The notes under the pieces are model-generated. The model saw nothing but the letters and a program-made list of their open reading frames with translations. It had not been told where the DNA came from and ran no database searches. From Desulfobulbus sp. (GTDB taxonomy: Bacteria; Desulfobacterota; Desulfobulbia; Desulfobulbales; Desulfobulbaceae), in assembly GCA_030600525.1 (NCBI GenBank), contig JAUVLX010000189.1, positions 1 through 6,835 of the forward strand: a stretch of DNA of 6,835 nucleotides, written 5' to 3'. A program made the translations under genes and the position numbers. This document shows positions 1 through 4,631 of this stretch, piece by piece (the stretch's first letter is position 1; each line of letters begins with the position of its first letter).

Positions 1-624
1 ATGCTCTATACCAACCATGAGGTCATGGTTTTTGTAAATAACAGTATCTGCTGTTTTGGTGGTGGTGCCGTATTTGGTCTCGCTGTAAAAGCGATAGGTG
101 AACCCTGCCACAGCTAAAATCATGACCAGGGCAACAGCAGATGCCATTTTTGCCCACCGGGTATAACTTTGGGGGTTGAAAATGTCACGTACAGAGAGGG
201 GGATATATTTTTGTATTGCTTGGTTAATGTCTTTTTGCCTTGCCAGGCATGGCTGCACTGCTTTGCCTGTGAAGTCTTCTATGTCAATTATGGCTTCGCT
301 GTCAGAGGGATCAGCCATTGCCAATTTTAGGATTTTCTCCTTGATTGTGCCAAGTGGGATAACTTCATATTTTTTGCAGAGGTAGCGCGGTAAAACGGTT
401 TTGGCCTCTGCGGAAAATTCTTGATTTACATCTAGTATTGGAAGGTCAAATTGAGCTGAAAGGATCTCTAGCAGTTGGTCACTTGTTATCGCGCCCATCT
501 GTACGAGAATTCGGCCAAGTCTGCGATTGCCGCCGACCTGCATTTTTAAGGCTTGCGCGAGTTCTTCTTCAGTGATCAGGTTGGCTTGGATGAGGAGCTC
601 TCCGAGACGTTTTTTTGCAGCCAT
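1..624 (-). CDS. MshEN (GspE N-terminal, c-di-GMP-binding type) membrane-anchored protein, 3' end beyond window
   Basis: An open frame of 208 codons runs off the left edge, so the C-terminus is missing. Residues 6-29 and 35-58 are two 24-residue copies of the MshEN pattern, each with RLG at the start, spaced Leu residues and a final Gln. They are separated by exactly five residues, as in the known cyclic-di-GMP-binding MshEN domain. Copy 1 has Asn where the central Gly is usual; copy 2 keeps the Gly. Residues 60-140 fit the rest of a GspE/PilB N-terminal fold. A single hydrophobic helix at about 157-175 follows, then a polar region presumably outside the membrane. No ATPase begins in the visible part, so this is not an ordinary GspE or PilB. 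The start is supported by AAGGAG seven bases upstream (632-637). The role is inferred: a membrane protein sensing cyclic-di-GMP, possibly for secretion, pili or matrix. The family call is firm, the function is not. Confidence 0.8.
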   Translation of the reverse strand, partial: MAAKKRLGELLIQANLITEEELAQALKMQVGGNRRLGRILVQMGAITSDQLLEILSAQFDLPILDVNQEFSAEAKTVLPRYLCKKYEVIPLGTIKEKILKLAMADPSDSEAIIDIEDFTGKAVQPCLARQKDINQAIQKYIPLSVRDIFNPQSYTRWAKMASAVALVMILAVAGFTYRFYSETKYGTTTKTADTVIYKNHDLMVGIEH

Positions 625-678
625 AATGCTTCTCCTTGAGAAAACAGGAAGTTAGATGTTTGTTTGGTAAAACAGCAA

Positions 679-700
679 GAAGGGAGAGTGAAACTCCTTC
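679..700 (-). other. Small stem-loop in the MshEN gene leader
   Basis: The plus strand reads GAAGGGAG, seven bases, then CTCCTTC, a seven-pair stem with one bulged G. It lies at the predicted 5' end of the MshEN transcript, where it could protect the RNA end. No T-run follows it, so a terminator is unlikely. Confidence 0.3.
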
Positions 701-704
701 CTTT

Positions 705-734
705 ACTATATGTCATGGTGAGTGGTGATTACAA
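705..734 (-). promoter_or_regulatory. Candidate sigma-70 promoter for the MshEN gene
   Basis: Read on the minus strand, TTGTAA (729-734) and TATAGT (705-710) are separated by 18 bases, matching four and five of six consensus positions. Transcription would start near 698 and leave a leader of about 70 bases. The leader begins with a small stem-loop (679-700). This is a motif match only. Confidence 0.4.
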
Positions 735-807
735 GAGGGGAAAGTCTCTTTTTTTTGTAACTGTCCAGCAGCACCTCACGGAGTCTGCGCTTACCTCTGC
801 GCACGAT

Positions 808-851
808 CAAGCAGGAAAATAGAGCATGACTATAGTTATCCAGCCTGCTTG
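808..851. repeat. 8-bp inverted repeat, CAAGCAGG / CCTGCTTG, with inner repeat
   Basis: The arms 808-815 and 844-851 are perfectly complementary and enclose 28 bases. A second short pair, ATAG (819-822) and CTAT (830-833), lies inside with a seven-base loop. The whole could fold as a two-tier stem on either strand. No T-run follows, so it does not look like an intrinsic terminator. Its role is unknown. Confidence 0.4.
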
Positions 852-987
852 TAAGCATATGGAGCACTGCTGAAGTTACCTTTTTTGCGCATTGCAGATG
901 GATGGGTGCAGGGTGATAGTGTCATCATCTTCTAAATTATACGGAAGCGCATTGTTTGCTATTGTACTGCCTGTCAGTATTGATGCC

Positions 988-2823
988 TCATTGGCTGACT
1001 TCGTTTTGTGAGGGAGCTATGGCAAGGTAACCTACTGATATGGTGGTGCCAGGTAGGAGTTGTGTCGTTGATACAGTTTCTGTCGTCGATTGTAAAGTGT
1101 CGGTTTCTTGATCGTTACCGGTTAGTTCGCAGGGGAAAAGGAAGATAGGTTCGGGGAAAGGTGTTTGCTGGCTCAGGTCCTTGGTCACATCTGTGAGTGG
1201 ATCGCTACTTATGCTGGCGTCGTACGCTATTGTGTCCAAGGTGCCACTGCCCTGTTCCCAGGCAATGTAATGGACGGTTTCATTAATCACTGTGTTATTT
1301 GTCTCTTGTGTCAGGATGGAGTGTCCGAAGTTATCTGTATTGATATCTATAAGCTGTGAAATCAGAATCTCAGGTTGGTTGCTGGTGGCAAGGGTTGTGA
1401 GGACGACCGGTGTCTTTACAAATGATTCTGCAAAATAGATGTTCTCGACGCGGTTGCTTCCGGAAAAACTCCCGGCTTCTACTAGAGTGGTTTGATTGAG
1501 GAGAAAACGTCCTTGCTCCATGACCATATAGTGAACTGTTATATTCTCAAGGTTGGGGTCGTTTTGTCCTGTATAGGCTATTTCAAATCCTGTTGACGTA
1601 ATGTTTCGGAGATGAACCGATCCAGCTGTTAAATTGTTGGTCACTGGTAATTTGGCAATCGCAATCGGGTGTTGAAAAGGTGTAGCCAAAACAACACTTT
1701 TCCATTGGGCGTTAATGCTAAGTTCACCAACTTCTAGGTTGAATGACGGGAGGTTTTCTCCTGAGGGTGCAGCGCTGGTTTGATTTGTCGGCTCAGGTAA
1801 GGTGTCGTAGGTATCAGCCATCTGTGAAAGAACGATACTCTCGGATTGATCTGTGAAAAGAGAGGTAGTGTAGACAATGGGCTGGATTTGTATGGTAGTC
1901 TGAGTTGGATCATTAACTACTGCTACACTGGTGGTATCGTTTGGCTCGCTTGACGTGTTAGCAAGCAATAAGGAATCGTTTGGAAGTGTTGACGTAACCG
2001 TGTTTGTAGATAGGCTTTCTCTGGTGTATGTTAACGTGTTTGAAAGGGCTGTTTCGTTATTGTTACTATCGACGGCGGCAATGTTGAATTCGACAACCGG
2101 GCTAGTCAAGTTTGCCATGCAGGTGAGTTGACGGGTTGCGGGATTATCAGTTTCACAGAGGAGTGTATTGTTCTGGTACACCCGGAATCCTGCAAGGCCT
2201 TTTTCGGTGGGGTACTCCCAAGTGAGTTGGACCTGTTTTGGATTAAAGAGGTTCGGGTAGGCTGTGGGGTCGAAAAGCAAAAGGTTTGAAGGAGAGCTTT
2301 CTATGCCAAGTGACGATACTTCAGTCATGCTAAACGTCATAAGGCCATCTATGAAATCAGTATTACAGGTAATCGACGACGCATTAGGGTCTTCTGTTTC
2401 ACAGAGGCGTTTGTTGTTTAGGTATACTCGATAGCTTTTTGCGGAAGAGGTCGACTCCCAGGTAAAAGTAAACCTGTGGCTTCCTGTGTCGCTGGAGGGT
2501 GACTCTGCTATATGATCGTTAAGGGTCGAAAAGGGGAAAGGGGCTGAGTGTGGACTTTCCGAGCCATCGTTGAATATGGCTGTGAGGGTAAAATTGGTAG
2601 TGTCTTTTTCTAGCGACACATCGCAGTCCATGGCTGTTACTTCAGGATTGTTTGTGGTGCAGGCCAACGTGCCTTCCTGGTAGAGATTAAATCCTGAAAG
2701 TGGTGGGTTGCTAGGGGGTGTGTAGCCCCATTCAATATGTATGGAATGGTTGGTGGCTGCGGCCATAGTGGCAAAGAGGACGCATGTCAGTATTATGATT
2801 AAGTGGGGTAGTTTTTTAAACAT
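988..2823 (-). CDS. Secreted protein with three Cys-type fibronectin-III-like repeats and tandem H-type-lectin-like modules
   Basis: The 611-residue product starts with a Sec signal peptide (about 1-23, cleavage near AAA-TN). Three fibronectin-III-like repeats follow at about 26-100, 114-184 and 196-268. Each carries a Trp (32, 122, 202), an aromatic-x-[VL]-Tyr strand and a Cys pair spaced exactly C-x11-C (55/67, 141/153, 223/235), probably a disulfide. A Ser/Thr/Asn/Asp-rich linker spans about 269-360. Residues 364-455 and 456-532 look like two related H-type-lectin-like modules: each has a Trp/Phe strand, a run of Val/Leu, an I-[TD]-x(3)-F core and a closing 'VHY-[MI]-x(2)-E-Q-G' strand. 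A tail ending in VGYLAIA resembles a third, partial module. There is no PEP-CTERM signal or anchor, so the protein is probably released or surface-bound, perhaps binding sugars. No good Shine-Dalgarno precedes the start; the signal peptide supports it. A sigma-54-type promoter lies about 70 bases upstream. Confidence 0.75.
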   Translation of the reverse strand: MFKKLPHLIIILTCVLFATMAAATNHSIHIEWGYTPPSNPPLSGFNLYQEGTLACTTNNPEVTAMDCDVSLEKDTTNFTLTAIFNDGSESPHSAPFPFSTLNDHIAESPSSDTGSHRFTFTWESTSSAKSYRVYLNNKRLCETEDPNASSITCNTDFIDGLMTFSMTEVSSLGIESSPSNLLLFDPTAYPNLFNPKQVQLTWEYPTEKGLAGFRVYQNNTLLCETDNPATRQLTCMANLTSPVVEFNIAAVDSNNNETALSNTLTYTRESLSTNTVTSTLPNDSLLLANTSSEPNDTTSVAVVNDPTQTTIQIQPIVYTTSLFTDQSESIVLSQMADTYDTLPEPTNQTSAAPSGENLPSFNLEVGELSINAQWKSVVLATPFQHPIAIAKLPVTNNLTAGSVHLRNITSTGFEIAYTGQNDPNLENITVHYMVMEQGRFLLNQTTLVEAGSFSGSNRVENIYFAESFVKTPVVLTTLATSNQPEILISQLIDINTDNFGHSILTQETNNTVINETVHYIAWEQGSGTLDTIAYDASISSDPLTDVTKDLSQQTPFPEPIFLFPCELTGNDQETDTLQSTTETVSTTQLLPGTTISVGYLAIAPSQNEVSQ

Positions 2824-2878
2824 TATGAGGGCTGGAAACGAGAAAGATATTTTTTTGGATTTTTAAGTGGACGTTAGG

Positions 2879-2901
2879 CAACATGTTTGTATAGCATGTT
2901 G
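2879..2901. repeat. Inverted repeat overlapping the -12 box, CAACATG / CATGTTG
   Basis: Perfect seven-base arms (2879-2885 and 2895-2901) flank nine bases. GGCA (2877-2880) and TGCC (2904-2907) extend it with a two-base bulge. It spans the -12 element and the predicted start of transcription. It could be an operator or a stem at the very 5' end of the RNA. Confidence 0.4.
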
Positions 2902-2908
2902 TGTGCCA
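2893..2908 (-). promoter_or_regulatory. Sigma-54 (RpoN) -24/-12 promoter of the 611-residue gene
   Basis: The minus strand reads TGGCACACAACATGCT. Against the sigma-54 consensus TGGCAC-R-N4-TTGCW it differs at one position only, A for the first T of the -12 box, and the GG and GC doublets have the required spacing. Transcription would start near 2882, leaving a leader of about 58 bases. Published work links PEP-CTERM/exosortase genes to an RpoN/PrsK/PrsR system, which fits the neighbourhood. No activator gene is in the window. Confidence 0.65.
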
Positions 2909-2984
2909 GATATTTTTTAAATTGATGATCAAGGATTGGAGGTGCGGGACCTACTCGTAGGAAATGACGTGCGATCTTGGATTG

Positions 2985-3245
2985 TTAGTCTTCTGGATCA
3001 AATGTAACTGTGAAATCGTAGGAGGGGTATCCTGCGTGTTGAGAAGCAAGTAAGGCGAGAAAAGGAGAGAGCGTTCTCTCTAGAAGAGAAGTCAATTTCC
3101 CTGAAGAATATTGAAACCCCGGTACCTGATAGTTACTTCGAGCGATTTCGAGAAAGAGGGCGATACGCGAGACAAAGAATACCGGTGAGGAAGAGGAGTG
3201 CGGTGTTTGGTTCGGGGACTGCGGATGTTGGCAATGGTTCCGTTC
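2985..3245 (-). pseudogene. Possible remnant reading frame without a start codon
   Basis: From a stop at 3246-3248 the minus-strand frame is open for 86 codons and ends in TAA at 2985-2987. Its last 45 codons, outside the PEP-CTERM gene, read like a natural protein end: a Leu-rich amphipathic stretch, then GYPSYDFTVTFDPED. There is no ATG or GTG, and the only TTG leaves about 35 codons. The 5' third overlaps the end of the PEP-CTERM gene in another frame. It may be the C-terminal remnant of a lost gene or a chance open frame. I recognise no family. Confidence 0.2.
3066..3081. repeat. Palindrome AGAGAG-CGTT-CTCTCT
   Basis: Six-base perfect arms flank CGTT. The second arm can instead pair with AGAGAA (3085-3090) through TTCTCT (3074-3079), giving two competing stems. 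It lies about 50 bases after the PEP-CTERM stop and about 165 bases upstream of the sigma-54 promoter. It could be a weak minus-strand terminator (CCTTTTCT follows) or an activator-binding site. Confidence 0.35.
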
Positions 3246-3756
3246 TCACAGCGAGTGCATAGGGTTCAAAATTAAGGGATTGAAGGAACTGTAACCCCGT
3301 GGAGAAGTCGAAAGCCCAAGCCATGTTGTTAGAGTCTTTGTCTTTGTAGGCAGAAAACTGTCCTTTCTTATTTGTCCCAAGCCAGAAAGAATGTTGAAGA
3401 AGAGGGGTACTGTCTACTGATGAATCATATTTTTTAACCGTATAATAAAGATGTCCTAAGTCACTACACGTCACATTGGTTTTAGTGTCGTAGTCGTTTG
3501 CGTTGTAGGACCAGTCTTCGTATTTCCCATCTGGGGTGAAGGGCAATCTCCAGTCCGAGTAGCCTTCAGATTTTTTTTTATTGAGCTTTGCAATCCATGA
3601 AACAGCGTCAGGGAATTCTTTTGGTGCGTCACTTTCCAGAAACATCCACCGTGTATTGCGCTCGTAATCATCAATTGTGATAATGCCAGCAACAGCTTCG
3701 TTTACAGGCAAGAGGATCCACAAAAGTAGAATTGAATGTCTTAATGAAAGGAACAT
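3133..3756 (-). CDS. PEP-CTERM sorting-domain protein with DUF1566 (Lcl_C)-like domain
   Basis: The 207-residue product has a Sec signal peptide (1-23, AVA-G). A DUF1566/Lcl_C-like core follows, with the SDWRLP signature at 67-72, FWLGT at 124-128, an AWAFDFSTG strand near 146-154 and a closing YALAVR at 166-171. The C-terminus is a classical PEP-CTERM signal: VPEP (180-183), a hydrophobic helix (about 184-198) and an Arg/Lys tail. In this family an exosortase in the inner membrane recognises that signal and the protein goes to the surface or matrix; no exosortase gene is in view. The short length suggests a single extracellular domain. The upstream region has no strong Shine-Dalgarno, but the signal peptide begins directly at this ATG. 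Family placement is firm for the sorting signal and good for DUF1566; the specific function is unknown. Confidence 0.85.
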   Translation of the reverse strand: MFLSLRHSILLLWILLPVNEAVAGIITIDDYERNTRWMFLESDAPKEFPDAVSWIAKLNKKKSEGYSDWRLPFTPDGKYEDWSYNANDYDTKTNVTCSDLGHLYYTVKKYDSSVDSTPLLQHSFWLGTNKKGQFSAYKDKDSNNMAWAFDFSTGLQFLQSLNFEPYALAVRTEPLPTSAVPEPNTALLFLTGILCLAYRPLSRNRSK

Positions 3757-3813
3757 ATTTTGCTCAGATAGATTCAGAAAAAGAAGGGTGCTTGGTAAGT
3801 TCTTGATATCTTA

Positions 3814-3848
3814 ATTATATCGGTATAAGGGGAAGTGGGTTTTGTCAA
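3814..3848 (-). promoter_or_regulatory. Weak promoter candidate for the PEP-CTERM gene
   Basis: The minus strand has a perfect TTGACA (3843-3848) and a perfect TATAAT (3814-3819), but they are 23 bases apart, too far for a standard promoter. TATACC (3822-3827) would give a 15-base spacer. No -24/-12 element is visible here, so this gene need not share the sigma-54 control of its neighbour. Confidence 0.25.
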
Positions 3849-3906
3849 GAAAAAAGCTGTTTTTGTCGAAAATCCCTGCTGTTTAGATCGATGTGAGGTG
3901 GAGGCG

Positions 3907-3934
3907 TTCCCATGCTCTGAGCCGAGCATGGGAA
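3907..3934. repeat. REP-type palindrome, 11-bp perfect stem with six-base loop
   Basis: TTCCCATGCTC (3907-3917), loop TGAGCC and GAGCATGGGAA (3924-3934) form a perfect 11-pair stem, extendable by CG/CG past a bulged T. The form 'cgTTCCCAxGCTC...GAGCxTGGGAA' resembles dispersed palindromes I know from many genomes, which are often copied by REP-associated (RAYT) transposases. It ends seven bases after the stop of the helix-hairpin-helix gene and has no T-run, so it probably protects the 3' end of that transcript rather than terminating it. Confidence 0.6.
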
Positions 3935-3941
3935 TCGAATT

Positions 3942-4196
3942 TTACGACCCGACAGTGATTTCGGGTTTAATTTTTTTGAGCATCTTGTCGCCAATACCTT
4001 TGACGTTAGTAATATCTTCCACTGTTTTAAATTTTCCAGCTTGTTTCCGATATTTTACAATGGCCTCGGCTTTTGTTTGGCCAATACCGGGTAGGGAAGA
4101 GAGTTCGTCTACCGCTGCGGTGTTGATATTTACCTTGGCAAGAGCAGCCACTGCGAAAAAGAGAAGGAAGAAAAGTGTTAACGTGATTTTTTTCAT
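3942..4196 (-). CDS. Small secreted ComEA-type helix-hairpin-helix protein
   Basis: The 84-residue product has a signal peptide (1-20, ALA-K) followed directly by a ComEA-type domain: VNINTAAVDELSSLPGIG at about 22-39, then a second hairpin around VKGIGDKM at 64-71. The GIG turns are the DNA-backbone-binding loops of this fold. The family includes ComEA, which binds incoming DNA in the periplasm during natural transformation; short signal-peptide-plus-HhH proteins like this are common and need not serve competence. A strong AGGAGG (4202-4207) five bases upstream fixes the start. The promoter region carries an inverted repeat over the -35 box, and a REP-like palindrome follows the stop. No competence genes are in view. 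It may act in DNA uptake or in binding extracellular DNA. Confidence 0.8.
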   Translation of the reverse strand: MKKITLTLFFLLFFAVAALAKVNINTAAVDELSSLPGIGQTKAEAIVKYRKQAGKFKTVEDITNVKGIGDKMLKKIKPEITVGS

Positions 4197-4252
4197 GCAA
4201 ACCTCCTGAGAAAAATGATGGTGGAATAATTGTTAACTACCTGTTTCGAATA

Positions 4253-4282
4253 ATCGTATGGTGTGACAACGGATGTTGTCAA
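4253..4282 (-). promoter_or_regulatory. Sigma-70 promoter with overlapping operator-like inverted repeat
   Basis: On the minus strand TTGACA (4277-4282) and TACGAT (4253-4258) are 18 bases apart. A perfect inverted repeat, TGACAAC (4264-4270) and GTTGTCA (4275-4281) with a four-base loop, covers the -35 box and half the spacer. A protein bound there would block RNA polymerase, so repression of the helix-hairpin-helix gene is a plausible guess. No regulator gene is nearby. Confidence 0.45.
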
Positions 4283-4620
4283 ATTTAAAAATTGAGATTA
4301 CAGGCAGTTAGTCTTGTGCGATGTTTTTATTTTCGTTGCAGGACAATGCGTTTTCCTGGATTGGTGTACTGTTAAAAAAAAAGGACCGTGACATTTTTTT
4401 TGTTGGCAAAATGGCATGATTGCATTTTCTGGTTGTGATCTTATGAAATCTACGAGTACATCATTTGTTGCTTGTGCTATGTTTTGTGTATGAAGTACGT
4501 AAGGTGGATCGTGGGTGAAAATGGGGTGCCGCTAAACGATTACTTTAACATCGTTGGTGGTTCAAAACTGAGTTTTTTCGTTAAAAAAAATGGGCCTTGG
4601 TACACGGTTACAATATTTTT

Positions 4621-4627
4621 AAGGGGG
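4621..4627 (+). promoter_or_regulatory. Ribosome-binding site that fixes the GTG start at 4632
   Basis: AAGGGGG lies four bases before GTG at 4632, and an in-frame TAA at 4620-4622 excludes any start further upstream. The next in-frame ATG is about 35 codons on and would remove conserved sequence. Confidence 0.6.
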
Positions 4628-4631
4628 AATT

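Larger units (their letters stand above)
625..987. other. Gene-free region between the MshEN gene and the 611-residue gene
   Basis: No convincing reading frame is present in these 363 bases. The left part holds the leader and likely promoter of the MshEN gene. The right part is the downstream side of the 611-residue gene and has no classical terminator. The middle holds an inverted repeat with 8-bp arms (808-851), and TCTGCGC occurs twice 13 bases apart (783-789 and 796-802). Confidence 0.5.
2824..3132. other. Region between the PEP-CTERM gene and the 611-residue gene
   Basis: The left end holds the sigma-54 promoter and its overlapping inverted repeat. A 12-base palindrome, CCTAC-TC-GTAGG, lies at 2950-2961, and TCGTAGGA occurs at 2955-2962 and 3016-3023. 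The right end holds a GA/CT-rich palindrome (3066-3081). On the minus strand a frame ending at 2985 reads like protein but has no usable start, and is listed separately. Confidence 0.5.
4197..4631. other. Divergent intergenic region upstream of the sulfurylase/kinase gene
   Basis: These 435 bases separate the minus-strand helix-hairpin-helix gene from the plus-strand fusion gene. The left 90 bases hold the promoter, operator-like repeat and ribosome-binding site of the former. The rest is AT-rich, with A9 (4374-4382) and T8 (4394-4401) in inverted arrangement, T6 (4573-4578) and A8 (4583-4590), and an AAAAC/GTTTT hairpin (4564-4576). I see no convincing plus-strand promoter: TTGCAT-16-TATGAA near 4421-4448 is only a partial match. 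An open frame at 4472-4681 lacks a ribosome-binding site and overlaps the next gene, so I do not call it. Confidence 0.5.

Noticed and set aside
720..987. A possible riboswitch in the gap after the 611-residue gene
   Set aside because: The inverted repeats suggest structure, but I could not match the conserved core of a cyclic-di-GMP, cobalamin or other known riboswitch.
3471..3692. A 73-codon minus-strand open frame
   Set aside because: It is an alternative frame inside the PEP-CTERM gene with low-complexity Thr-rich sequence.
3907..3934. Reading the 11-bp palindrome as an intrinsic terminator
   Set aside because: No run of T follows the stem on the minus strand, and the plus strand has no gene ending here.
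3835..4209. A 124-codon plus-strand open frame
   Set aside because: It is antisense to the helix-hairpin-helix gene, which has a signal peptide, known domain and strong ribosome-binding site; the frame has none of these.
4402..4427. A second sigma-54 promoter before the fusion gene (TTGGCAAAATGGCATGA and TGGCATGATTGC)
   Set aside because: The GG and GC doublets are three bases too close in every register, so the required spacing is not met.
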